Below, one piece after another: positions 12,649 through 22,013 of a stretch of DNA of 64,000 nucleotides (position 1 is the first letter of the stretch; each line of letters starts with the position of its first letter). The stretch comes from Orbilia blumenaviensis (lineage: Eukaryota; Ascomycota; Orbiliomycetes; Orbiliales; Orbiliaceae). The stretch lies in assembly GCA_036872755.1 (NCBI GenBank), contig JAVHNS010000008.1:1302001-1366000 (forward strand), read 5' to 3'. A program made the translations under genes and the position numbers. The notes under the pieces were generated by a model. The model was not told where the DNA came from. It did not search any database and saw only the letters and a list, made by a program, of their open reading frames with translations.

Positions 12649-13695
12649 ATGCGCACCCTTTTAACGGCCGCGCAGGTAATATCTCTCTGCTTCCTAGAGA
12701 TCATCCTGCATCTTATCCCGGCCAGCGCCTACGAAATTGGGTTCATAGGGTACATCGAGTATCCTAGTCTGGGGCTTAGAAGCGACCACATCGACTGGGT
12801 AGCAGTTCCGCCCAATTCTGACCCCGCCATCTGCCACCACATTTCCCCAACATGGGCGGGTAATGTAGAGTACGTCTTTGTAAAAACTACTCCTATGGAA
12901 GAGCCGGTTCCGCTGTTTATAGGTCTGTATGGCAACAACGACCGCCCAAACGCCGGGTGTATCTATAGCAATTTACAAATCATTATCAAATGGCAACCAG
13001 AACTCATAAGACAGATGCAAATGGCGAACGCCTTGAACCGCAATCTTAACAGATGGGCAGTACTCATCCCGAACACCAATCGGACAGAGATGGTTGATGG
13101 GGTTCTCGGCATTCTCGAGAACGGGTACGCGGGTGGCCATGTTGCGTGGCGTCCGTCTGGATGGTGGGAGGTTGATAGCGATGTTAATCGAGTTTTCAAT
13201 CTCGACGAGATTCCGGAAGTTTTTCCTACCGAAGACGAATTCATAGATTCGGACTTTGAGAGCGATTACAATTACCACGTTGAGAACGCGAACGCCGAAG
13301 TGGTTCAAAATGGACCAGCCAGTCCTGCACGGACCGTCAGTACCGAAGGCTCGGAACAATTTGACGACCAAGATATAAATGCTCCAGCCCAAAACATAGA
13401 ACGACCAGTCTCTGCGATGGATAGATATCGGGATCTGTTTCAACAGCTTGTTGATGGGGTTGGGCTTGGGGTAGATTTAGGGGCTGGGATTGAGGCACTG
13501 ATAAGTTTAGGAGCAGACATTAATATAGCCAATCCACGACCGCCTAGAGCTAATTTGAATCCTGATAACCCGATACTAGAGGCAAATGCCGCTGGGGAAG
13601 GCGGACCTGTATTCCGGGCGATGCGGGAGCTGACCGATTATAGTCAAGATGACTGGCCATGGAGTCCGAGTGATGTCCCTGATGAATCAGAGTAG
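12649..13695 (+). CDS. Secreted array protein A, unrecognised family
   Basis: Intronless, 348 residues; I recognise no known family. The N-terminus has a basic start then a hydrophobic stretch (about residues 5-26) with a signal-peptidase-like Pro-Ala-Ser-Ala end, immediately followed by YEIGF. That motif, a cysteine (AICHHI), a strand reading VPLFIGLYG, and a second cysteine (NAGCIYSNLQIII) recur in the next four genes. A Gln/Met-rich segment and Trp-containing block follow. From about residue 190 the chain is acidic and low in hydrophobics (for example FIDSDFESDYNYHVENANAE), then a Gly/Leu-rich patch (LGVDLGAGIEALISLGA) and a Pro/Asp-rich end. First of five same-strand neighbours. Likely secreted or cell-surface; the role is not deducible. 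Confidence 0.75.
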   Translation: MRTLLTAAQVISLCFLEIILHLIPASAYEIGFIGYIEYPSLGLRSDHIDWVAVPPNSDPAICHHISPTWAGNVEYVFVKTTPMEEPVPLFIGLYGNNDRPNAGCIYSNLQIIIKWQPELIRQMQMANALNRNLNRWAVLIPNTNRTEMVDGVLGILENGYAGGHVAWRPSGWWEVDSDVNRVFNLDEIPEVFPTEDEFIDSDFESDYNYHVENANAEVVQNGPASPARTVSTEGSEQFDDQDINAPAQNIERPVSAMDRYRDLFQQLVDGVGLGVDLGAGIEALISLGADINIANPRPPRANLNPDNPILEANAAGEGGPVFRAMRELTDYSQDDWPWSPSDVPDESE

Positions 13696-14257
13696 GCTTC
13701 AACCTAACAAGGCCTTAAACTACAAGTTTACAAGCTTGGTTGACCGGAGTCGCTGAAGTTGCTTATATAGCCTATCTTTCGGGACCTTGATATACATCTC
13801 TATGTGGCGTTTGGGTATTGATTCTAAAGTGATACTACGGAGTAGTACAGCTAGTATCAAATAAAATGACGTTTGTACATGTTATGTATACATGTAAATC
13901 ATGCTATGCATGGGTTCTTTTGACTTAGATGGGCACGTGGGTAAATCATGCCTCGGCAAGGGACACGAGGTCTACAAACGTAACATATATCGACCATGAT
14001 ACGGACAATTTTGTACAATAGTATTTAGTAGTATACCAAGAGTGAAAGCAAGTAATTAGAATGCAAGGCTCAAGAACTTTAATGGGATTTGAGCCCTTTG
14101 CAAGCTTTGAGCAATTATTTTTATCCTGACACGCCTCGAGGCACCTTGGATGTCCCCTCAGAATCGCTGGAGACCAAGTTAATAAACACCACACGTACCT
14201 AGGTGACTAGCGCAGCAAATGGGCCGGACTGTGATCAGGGGAGGACGTCTGAAAGAG
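13696..14257. other. Spacer between array genes A and B
   Basis: About 560 nt, AT-rich, with palindromic ATGCAT/GTACAT-type words around 13870-13910. Minus-strand frames here show no domain. An in-frame ATG at 14219 could extend gene B. Confidence 0.5.
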
Positions 14258-15694
14258 ATGCTGTCTCGGACGGTATTTTTGATCGTATCGCTCCTCGTAG
14301 ATCATTCAACCTCGGTGTTGGACATGGTTGGAGTCGACATCGGCTTCCTTCCCCTCATGGAATGCCGACTATTACCTTGGGACTACACGAGGTTAGAGCC
14401 TACTGGATGCCATTCCGCTGTCCCTAAAAACAACGAAACCCTTGAAGTGATCCGGCTTCGGACCGGTTACCCTTATCTTGAGGATATCCCGGACGCAATT
14501 GCGATATATGATAGCGATTGCACAAAAGCGAATATAAGATTCATAATATTTCCGTACAAACTCGAGTTTATGACACAAGAAGTCCATGTTCTCGAGCCGG
14601 AATGGGAAGATATACCGGAGTATCCTGAAAAAGCGAAATACCAGGTCTTGAAAGAAGGAGGCACGGAGTGGAGGAGGACATTTGGTATTAAACCACCTCT
14701 GCCCACAAACGAAGGTGATGTTTTGTATAAACAGGATGGACAGTGGGGGCGTTTAGAAGATGAGATATGGCTGCAACCCGTCCGCAGGGGACAAAAACCG
14801 CTACGGGAATCATTTGATCTATACCAGAGGGGTGTGGGCGAACGTCCTTCTCCCTCCAAACAGCAATCAAACTTTGATAAGCTAAATCTGAGGTGCGGGA
14901 CTCTGGAAAAGGAATTTCCGAACAGTCCTGACTCTGTGCTAGTGAGGCCTCGGCTCGAAGACATACTTGAGGATGAAAGGTATCCAGGTCGACTACCAAA
15001 CACACAATCGCGAGGGGAATGGGAGGGGATGAAAAACAATCCTTCAATCCCTCAGCGATACAGAGATCCCTTTGCATATGGAGAACAGCCGCTTCGGTAT
15101 AAAGATACACTGACAGAAGTGACTGATAAAGTCGACGACATCGAAGTCACATCACCAGGGTTTATTTTATTTAAAAATAGCCTGACCCGCTCGCCACTCT
15201 TGTTCAATTCCAAAAACACAGGCTCGAACAGACTACAGTTACCAAATCCAATAATCCCCGATGTTCAGTACCCGTCGGGGTTCTCAAATTCACGATCAAA
15301 ATCTCAGGTCCCTGACGATCTAGACTGGGATATCTTACGGCCCCAGAGAATGCCTCGAGTCCAGGACGAAACCCCAAACGTCCTTGGCGAGCAGCTTCGA
15401 GAAAGTGCAGAAAGGGATGGGTCTGTCAGCGAGATTCCGGACGAGCTTTTCCCGGGAGAGAAGGTTCGAGTGGACATGAAAGAACCTGATTATGACTCAC
15501 TCCTTGCTGGGTTAACGCTTCCCCCCGAATTGCCTAGTGAATTCCGGAATGGAATTTCGTTATCACCTATCTTGCCGCTCAAAAGGAGTCCCCCTAGCAG
15601 CCCATTCACGAATCTGGAAAGTTCAGATCCTGGGATTAATGCTATAATATTGGATTCAGACCCTGATCTCGACTCACAATACTTCCATCGATAG
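14258..15694 (+). CDS. Secreted array protein B, diverged member
   Basis: Intronless, 478 residues from the ATG at 14258, chosen because it puts a hydrophobic signal-like segment (LSRTVFLIVSLLVDHSTSV) at the very N-terminus; an in-frame ATG at 14219 would add 13 residues. The array motifs are weaker but in the same order: VDIGF, a cysteine (TGCHSA), the strand DAIAIYD, then cysteine (SDCTKANIRFII). The rest, about 330 residues, is charged, Pro/Arg/Asp-rich and low in hydrophobic segments, with several xDILxDE-like acidic patches, and is probably disordered. No recognised function. The longest tail among A-E. The alternative that it is a decaying copy is not supported, because the frame is open over 1.4 kb. 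Confidence 0.65.
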   Translation: MLSRTVFLIVSLLVDHSTSVLDMVGVDIGFLPLMECRLLPWDYTRLEPTGCHSAVPKNNETLEVIRLRTGYPYLEDIPDAIAIYDSDCTKANIRFIIFPYKLEFMTQEVHVLEPEWEDIPEYPEKAKYQVLKEGGTEWRRTFGIKPPLPTNEGDVLYKQDGQWGRLEDEIWLQPVRRGQKPLRESFDLYQRGVGERPSPSKQQSNFDKLNLRCGTLEKEFPNSPDSVLVRPRLEDILEDERYPGRLPNTQSRGEWEGMKNNPSIPQRYRDPFAYGEQPLRYKDTLTEVTDKVDDIEVTSPGFILFKNSLTRSPLLFNSKNTGSNRLQLPNPIIPDVQYPSGFSNSRSKSQVPDDLDWDILRPQRMPRVQDETPNVLGEQLRESAERDGSVSEIPDELFPGEKVRVDMKEPDYDSLLAGLTLPPELPSEFRNGISLSPILPLKRSPPSSPFTNLESSDPGINAIILDSDPDLDSQYFHR

Positions 15695-16180
15695 ATATAT
15701 TTTCAAATATCTAAATGCTTGTGAAAATATACTAGGTTCCGAATTCCGGGCCTATGTAACATACATCAAACTATTCCGTAGCGGAATAGCTAGTAGATAT
15801 AATATATTTCGCAATTTTAATAACTATAATATGAACCTCAGTGTATCTGTGCATATCAGTGGTATCGGGGTCACATATCTCATGCTTGAACGGTGCACAC
15901 TTCAAGACCTTAGGATCGAGATCTTCTCAGATATTCTCACGGATAAAGCAATTTAAACAGCGTATAAAACTCAAAGATTTGAGACAATAAGAGATATATT
16001 TCCTTCCTACCTTCAACTTTAAAACTATAGTGGCGAATCTCATCTGAAGAAGCATTTGAAATATATGGTAATAATTAATATTGGTTATAGGAGGTATTTA
16101 GGAGCCAGGCGTGTCCATATACGATTCCCATTCGACAAGAATCATTAATATTACCAGATCCTAATATATTATACCTGAAG
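15695..16180. other. Spacer between array genes B and C
   Basis: About 490 nt of AT-rich DNA. No coding frame or repeat recognised; promoter region of gene C. Confidence 0.5.
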
Positions 16181-16831
16181 ATGCCAATCCGTCAGTATCA
16201 AATATTGCTCTCCTTATCGGCGCTCGCCCGACTGGCCCATCCCTATCAAATCGCCTTCGGTGGATCTGATGAAATTACAGAAATTCTCTGGGAAAATGTT
16301 CCAAATGAGGTAGACATGACTAACCCGCCATGTCTGTCTACGGGAGAAGAGGATGTGATGGATATATGGGTTCGTTCTACTACTTCTTCACACGATAGAC
16401 CTGTTCCTCCATATATCGCAATATACGCCCCGAGTGCGAAACCGTCGGATCAAAAATGCCTAGATAAAAACATAATTCAGGTAATCGCCTACTATGACGA
16501 GCCTGGTAAGATGCAAAGCATAATTACTGAACTACCGGACTATGTCGGATACTGGAAAGAGATATACCCTGACTACATGCCGGATGATGGTGCTACCCAG
16601 CTCATTGACGGGGGAGGGCTCGAGCCAGGCGAGGTTTTGGACCTAGATTTGGAAACGAAGGTCTATACAAAACGGAACTATAATGTTGCTGTTTATGACT
16701 ACGATAGTGTTCCAAAGCTGGAGTCTGATGGATATGGGGCATCGGAAAGTTCGGAAGAGGATTATTGGAGTGCTGGAGGTGGCGATTATGGTAACGGCTT
16801 CGATCTTTTATCCAGGATGTCCTCGCCCTAA
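16181..16831 (+). CDS. Secreted array protein C, short member
   Basis: Intronless, 216 residues; unrecognised family. Signal-like N-terminus (about residues 1-20, ending Leu-Ala-His-Pro) followed by YQIAF. First cysteine in PPCLSTGEE, strand VPPYIAIYA, second cysteine in DQKCLDKNIIQVIAYYD, then a Met/Gln segment and YWKEIYPDYM, which closely matches the RYWKEINYNIGY of gene D. The tail is short and acidic with Tyr/Gly (SSEEDYWSAGGGDYGNG) and ends LLSRMSSP, resembling the DILSRQGS end of gene E. This supports it being complete rather than truncated. It shows the minimal unit of the family: signal, core domain, short tail. Confidence 0.75.
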   Translation: MPIRQYQILLSLSALARLAHPYQIAFGGSDEITEILWENVPNEVDMTNPPCLSTGEEDVMDIWVRSTTSSHDRPVPPYIAIYAPSAKPSDQKCLDKNIIQVIAYYDEPGKMQSIITELPDYVGYWKEIYPDYMPDDGATQLIDGGGLEPGEVLDLDLETKVYTKRNYNVAVYDYDSVPKLESDGYGASESSEEDYWSAGGGDYGNGFDLLSRMSSP

Positions 16832-17457
16832 AGGCGTTGAATGCCCCCCAATTCCTATTTGCACCATGGTGGATATCATCGTAGCTATTCCCGAAACTAT
16901 TGAATATATACCAGAATCTATTAAATAAATCACTTTATTCCGCGGCCGGCATCTAGTTTAGTTTAGCCTGGCTTTTCATTGGTTGCATTTGTGAAGGTGT
17001 ATATATTAAATACGCAGGAAGCAGTTTCTTCCATTAGTGATATACCGGGCGAATTTGGACTGGCCAACCAATCTATCGAATACCTAGGTAGTTCGTAGTT
17101 CCTAATTCGCACCCAGGATTATCAGTCAATTTGCAGCTACACACAGGTCAGGATTCTTATAATGTCTACATGACGCGGGACATATTCACGCTCAAAATTC
17201 ATACTTAAACTTATATCATGTAAAAAAAAAAAGAAAAGTGAAAAATGAAATGAAATGTTTTGCACGAGGCATTGGTAACTTATAGCGCCATGTGGCCATG
17301 CATGCGTAGCCTTATTCTCACTATCGAGCTATTTAGAGTACATTTAATGAGATGTTAGGTGCCTGTCGGGAAGACGTCGCTAGAAACCTCAATAGCTCTG
17401 CAGATCTAGAAAAAGTCGACAGTCCCAAGCTAAGAGGCCAACTGGAGTCCGACAAGT
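16832..17457. other. Spacer between array genes C and D
   Basis: About 630 nt. Contains an A-rich run at 17222-17232 and the palindromic word CCTAGG inside an ACCTAGGTAG motif near 17084. No gene recognised. Confidence 0.5.
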
Positions 17458-18762
17458 ATGCGGGGGACTGTATCAACTACCATAGCCTTACTAGCCGCAT
17501 TTTCTTGCATCCTATCTGCCGCATACGAAATCGCCTTTACCGACGAAGACGTAGAGCACGACGGCTACGAATACAATTTCGCCTTTCTCTCCCGTGCGAG
17601 CGGGGAACGTTGCTATGAAATAGATAATATTGACCTCGATTTCGGCCCCCGTGAGGTCCTCGTCCGAGCGAAGGCTGGGTATACCCCGGTCCCAAAATAT
17701 ATCGCCTTCTACAGCAATGCATCTCCACAAATTGGTAAATGTAATGATCATAGTCTGTTGGAGATCATAGCGTTTGATCCTACGATATTCGACAGGCAAC
17801 AAATGCAGAAAATTTCAGCTCTGAATGTCCGGTATTGGAAGGAAATAAATTACAACATAGGATACCCAATTTCGAACTATGCATCAGCTCTTATTTCAAA
17901 GTTTCGTCCAAGAGCAGGGGAGTTCCTGACAAGAAATCCCGCGAATATGGCTTGGGTCTACAGAGAATCGCCTCTGGGGTTATTTGAATGGAACGAAACT
18001 CCACCATTTGCGGAGCTACACGAAGCACCCTCCGCGGACTCGAAGTTCTACAAACGCCGTCGACCTATGAGCCCAAAACGGGCCAGAATAAGCCCGGCGA
18101 GACAGGCGGCGTGGACCAAAAGCGCGAAAATCGATTTGGAGGATTCCTCAATAGGTCCAAAACACAACGACCTGATGTCTATTCTGACGGAATCTGATGG
18201 TCGGTTGCTCCCTGACTCTCTACTAGACCAATATGAAGGATATGGACAGAGGTTCCTCCTCAGGCTACCCGATACTCCGCTCGGGATGGGCCACGGGCTC
18301 GAGATATCAGATTTGGCTTCAATCTCTCCTCCTTTAGGCCGGGTTGAAAGCATACCAGAGGATCTATCGGAAATTTCAGTTCCCCAGTTTAGAGACCCGT
18401 TTGAGGAGTTTGTTGATAGTTTGGGCAGCCTCCCCGAGACACTGGATATAAATACGGCACCTCAAATACGCAACGAACCGGTTGACGCCCATCGGTACAT
18501 GAATGAAGATGACGGCTTCGCGCGCAACAGCCAAGGCTTGGGAAACTATGCGCCACCCCAGCCTAATGCAATGGACGGCGGGAATCCTATCTCCTCAAGT
18601 GTCGCCTACCTTCTGCCTTCTTCAGGAGGCCCAGTGATTTCGGACTCGCCGGATATTTTATTCTATCATCCCAGTGACCTATTCGACGATATCCGAGGCT
18701 TTGATGCTTTAGACTTAAATTTTGATGCCCCATCAGAGAACTCCCAGTCCCATAGAAACTAG
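17458..18762 (+). CDS. Secreted array protein D
   Basis: Intronless, 434 residues; unrecognised family. The clearest member: hydrophobic signal (about residues 5-21, ending Leu-Ser-Ala-Ala) then YEIAF, first cysteine in GERCYEIDN, a Val-rich strand (EVLVRAKAGY), VPKYIAFYS, second cysteine in GKCNDHSLLEIIAFD, then a Gln/Met segment and RYWKEINYN. The core ends near residue 170. The tail (about 260 residues) begins with a basic Lys/Arg stretch (FYKRRRPMSPKRARISP) and becomes acidic and Pro/Ser-rich, with DILFYHPSDLFDDI close to the end. The basic patch between core and tail might be a proprotein-processing or binding site; this is inference. Same strand and spacing as its neighbours. Confidence 0.77.
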   Translation: MRGTVSTTIALLAAFSCILSAAYEIAFTDEDVEHDGYEYNFAFLSRASGERCYEIDNIDLDFGPREVLVRAKAGYTPVPKYIAFYSNASPQIGKCNDHSLLEIIAFDPTIFDRQQMQKISALNVRYWKEINYNIGYPISNYASALISKFRPRAGEFLTRNPANMAWVYRESPLGLFEWNETPPFAELHEAPSADSKFYKRRRPMSPKRARISPARQAAWTKSAKIDLEDSSIGPKHNDLMSILTESDGRLLPDSLLDQYEGYGQRFLLRLPDTPLGMGHGLEISDLASISPPLGRVESIPEDLSEISVPQFRDPFEEFVDSLGSLPETLDINTAPQIRNEPVDAHRYMNEDDGFARNSQGLGNYAPPQPNAMDGGNPISSSVAYLLPSSGGPVISDSPDILFYHPSDLFDDIRGFDALDLNFDAPSENSQSHRN

Positions 18763-19310
18763 TATCTGCATATGCTATCTGTATTTATAGGCCCACAAAT
18801 GAGTTTTAAAATTTTGTCTAGGAAAATGGAGGCGAGGCCGGAGGGAATGCACTCTCCACTAACCGTTTTCCGGAGCATGCACAGTGGATTAGCTTGTAAT
18901 TACGAACCAGGAGTGGTTTAATAGATATGTATGAGTACAGCGAGGTGGAAATTCTAAGCCAACTTGCGTCTGGTCCATGACACAAGCTTTCGATATATAC
19001 ACCAATATTTAGGACTACGATGCTACTATGGTACCATGATACGGCTCGATAGGGCGTATCGTGGGATACAGAGTATGTTAATTGCGAGTAACTTAAATCT
19101 ATAGCACCAGTAAAACCTTTATAGGTCGAGAGAGAATTTTAGAGCTAATTAGTCGCAATTGCATGCATGTGCATGCCCGAGTAGCAGTGCAGAGTACTGC
19201 GGCTTAGTACTACAAGCTAGAGGATATCACCAAACGGAGGGGACATCCGCAGAGATAATATATCCTACTTAGCCACAAAGCTAGAGTCAATCGCCACTGC
19301 CTACTTTATA
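18763..19310. other. Spacer between array genes D and E
   Basis: About 550 nt, AT-rich. Holds an alternating GCATGC-type palindromic run near 19160-19176. No gene recognised; promoter region of gene E. Confidence 0.5.
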
Positions 19311-20252
19311 ATGGTATATCATAAAGTATTACTCACCTCTTATTTTGTGCTTCCCAAAATTTCCGCTGCATTTGATATCGCCTTTACCGCAAAACTGGAC
19401 AACGGAGTCCACTACCAGACTGATGTTGTATACAGATCCGCACTCGATTCCGATCCTTTAAATTTGGGATGCAACGAAATCCCATTTTCAACTGCAAACC
19501 CTCGCCTAGAACTGGTCTCAATTCGGACCGCAGGAACAGATTATGATAATATTGATCAGGATATTATCCCACAGACCCCTGCGGTTCCGTACGCTATAGC
19601 GCTATATATAGATTCCATTGAACCTAGTTGCTCTCCCGGCAGCCTTGCAATGATAATATGCTATGACGAGGCGCAAGCGGGCAAGCAACAGGTAGTCATA
19701 TCAGAACGAGAGGATTTGCGTTTCTGGAGGGCTATCGCCAAGGACGAGGGTGACCTGATCAACCAGTATATAAACCAGCTACAAATGCTTCCCAGAAGCG
19801 TCGGATACCGAGCGGGGCCGGAAGATTGGGATATTGTTGACGAAGGGGTCATAGTTACCGACTTCGGTGCCAATATATATCAAGAAGCGCAGGATGCAAA
19901 TGCCATGGATATCATATCTCCTCCAAGCGTTACGGAAGAGGAGGTCACAAACGACTGGCAAAATGTGATGAATGGAATGGATAGAGTTTATAGTGAGGAA
20001 AGCTGGAGAGCTTACGGGTTTGATCCTGACGATTTGGAGATTCATCCATGGCCGCTACGATATGGAAATGACCCTATGGCTATAGATGAAGAAATTGTTG
20101 AAGCAAACGAAGTTGATTCCCAAGCTGGACAAACGGAGACGGTCGGCGGATCTCAGTACTCGGCAACTGAGTCCCAAGCTGCGAGTGACTATGGCTTACC
20201 GTTGTTGACGGATATCTTGAGTCGGCAAGGCTCTCGCTTTTCTCAGATTTAA
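19311..20252 (+). CDS. Secreted array protein E
   Basis: Intronless, 313 residues; unrecognised family. Signal-like N-terminus (residues about 1-20) followed by FDIAF. First cysteine in LGCNEIPFS, an inserted acidic loop, strand VPYAIALYI, second cysteine in PSCSPGSLAMIICYDE, then a Gln-rich segment and LRFWRAIAKDEGD, matching the YWKE block of C and D. A third cysteine (MIICYD) is peculiar to this member. The tail is acidic with Ser/Gln and ends LLTDILSRQGSRFSQI. Last gene of the array; about 600 nt further on lies a tRNA-Lys gene, after which the region is gene-poor. Confidence 0.75.
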   Translation: MVYHKVLLTSYFVLPKISAAFDIAFTAKLDNGVHYQTDVVYRSALDSDPLNLGCNEIPFSTANPRLELVSIRTAGTDYDNIDQDIIPQTPAVPYAIALYIDSIEPSCSPGSLAMIICYDEAQAGKQQVVISEREDLRFWRAIAKDEGDLINQYINQLQMLPRSVGYRAGPEDWDIVDEGVIVTDFGANIYQEAQDANAMDIISPPSVTEEEVTNDWQNVMNGMDRVYSEESWRAYGFDPDDLEIHPWPLRYGNDPMAIDEEIVEANEVDSQAGQTETVGGSQYSATESQAASDYGLPLLTDILSRQGSRFSQI

Positions 20253-20850
20253 GTGTAATACACATAGATTCGCCCTGACTTACAGTTGGGCATAGCTGTA
20301 TCACCCAAAGCAAGGCAAATGCTTTAGATGCAGTCGTCTACTATTACCACGAAACGCGCATACCTCCATGTAGGCTAGTAGTTTGAGTATTGCAAGAAAA
20401 TATGTAAATACATTAATATGCGTGACATCGATACTTCTGTTCTCATTTAAGGCACTGAACGGAAAATATATCTTTTATTGTACAGGTCGCTTCAAGAATC
20501 TCACCGAGGGTTTATCTGGAATTAAATACTAATTGTCTCAGTAGTACGGGCCGGGATCATATTTCCAATTCATTTCAAAGATAGGTCAAGTTATATGCCC
20601 GGTGGCCCCAACGTCGACGACCCTCTAATGCTTGCAAGAACGACTGTGCATGTGGACCACAATTACAGCTGTCCCCACAACACAACCAAAGCTGTGCTAC
20701 CTTGCGTTATTCCCTTCTCACCCTCGCAATCTGCTCTTGGCCTTGCCATGGTCCAAACTGCGGCCAAGCCATCGGTAACGTATTTTTCCAACCGAGCCGA
20801 CACGTAATTAGGCTCATGAACTTCAACGAAACCCTCCAGGATATCCAATA
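20253..20850. other. Intergenic, gene E to tRNA-Lys
   Basis: About 600 nt without a supported gene. A 70-codon plus-strand frame at 20595-20807 overlaps a minus frame and shows no domain. Confidence 0.5.
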
Positions 20851-20948
20851 GCCCTCCTAGCTCAATCGGAAGAGCGTGGGACTTTTATGAGCGTTCAAAG
20901 CTTGATAAGAACATCCCAAGGTCGTGAGTTCGAGCCTCACGGAGGGCG
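20851..20948 (+). tRNA. tRNA-Lys(UUU): tRNA-Lys (anticodon UUU) with intron
   Basis: Full cloverleaf by eye. Acceptor arms GCCCTCC (20851-20857) and GGAGGGC (20941-20947) pair perfectly, with discriminator G at 20948. The D arm is GCTC/GAGC; the anticodon stem is TGGGA/TCCCA; the T arm is GTGAG/CTCAC with loop TTCGAGC. The anticodon TTT is at 20884-20886. A 25-nt intron (20888-20912) sits one base 3' of the anticodon, the canonical position for nuclear tRNA introns. It lies between the secreted-protein array and a gene-poor stretch. Confidence 0.96.
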
Positions 20949-21504
20949 ATAGGATTTCTTTTTTGCATTTCTGGCCTTTGGAACGATGTTTTTGGGGCTA
21001 GATTTGACAAAGTTGTAACTTTTTTTGGGTAGTCGGTTATCTGGTGGTTCAGCGACAAATTTGGTGATTTAGTAGTGTCAAACAGGTTTGAGACCCGTGC
21101 TATTGGCATAAGCCACATGATGGCCCTCTTCTTGTTTGTAACATCAGTTGGCTGAACTTTGGTCGACCGGCCCATACATGGTCTCGAACCTACAGTTTGT
21201 GGATTTCTGATGTATGGACACTACGAAGAGGAGCGCTGGCTACTATCGATTGGAAATGTAGCTACCTACCTATAGGTAAGTACTAAGCGGTATGCAGCTG
21301 TATATGCAGCTGCCGGGATCACGAAATCAGGTCCATCAATAATTTCTTCCACTTAGATAGCATTTCGCGATGGCGTGATCAAGGTGATCATCAAATCACC
21401 TAAATACTAGATAATCTAGATACCTACCGTAGGGGGTTGGGCAGTTTTTTGAGGCGTCCCAGTGGCAGTCTTACATCTCTCTTAAAGCACCCGAAAATGC
21501 CAAC

Positions 21505-21828
21505 GTCTTAAAATCAATTACTGTTTTAAGTTCATTTAAAGGGAAAGCCAGTCTGAGGATCTACGACGTCTTAAAAGAAAAGTGTAGCCCGTAGATCCAC
21601 GATGACCTCGAAATTAAAAGCGTCTTAAACCCCGAACTGTTTTTGTTATCATTGTGGTTTCAAATCCGAGGCGTCTTAATTTTCAGGCGTCTTAATATTC
21701 TATTATACTTTTTGATTCAAGGCGACCAGAATTCGAGTTGGCTTATAAACAGAGGCGACTCTACGATAAGTCGGCTTGGCCGAAAGGCGATTCTGATATG
21801 TTTTAAGCCTCTTCTTAAAGTGTCTTAA
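21505..21828 (+). repeat. Cluster of GTCTTAA heptamers
   Basis: Six exact GTCTTAA copies start at 21505, 21568, 21622, 21673, 21689 and 21822, mostly preceded by CG or GGC (GGCGTCTTAA at two). Near-matches CTCTTAAA and TTCTTAAA lie near 21479 and 21812. Spacing is irregular (63, 54, 51, 16, 133). Function unknown. Confidence 0.75.
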
Positions 21829-21975
21829 GCCGGGACAGCGCTTTACGGTAAAGACGGGTTCAATTAAAAATGTTTTCATTTTTATATTACATTCTGCTCT
21901 CCCACCCCCCACTCAGCCCTGTACTAGGTAGGTACCTATGCTTTCTCCTTCTTTTCTTTTTCATCCTTCCCTAAG

Positions 21976-22013
21976 CTTCTCCCCTTCCCTTCCCTTCCCT
22001 TCCTTTCCCTTCC
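21976..22013 (+). repeat. CCCTT-type pyrimidine tract
   Basis: An uninterrupted 38-nt C/T tract built of CCCTT units. Confidence 0.85.

Noticed and set aside
14258..15694. Gene B as a pseudogene of the array
   Set aside because: It lacks several family landmarks but stays open for 1.4 kb with both cysteines kept, so a diverged functional copy is simpler.
12649..20252. Secondary-metabolite gene cluster around the Zn2Cys6 regulator and ABC transporter
   Set aside because: No synthase, P450, methyltransferase or other biosynthetic backbone gene is present; the transporter and regulator are separated by RPS5.
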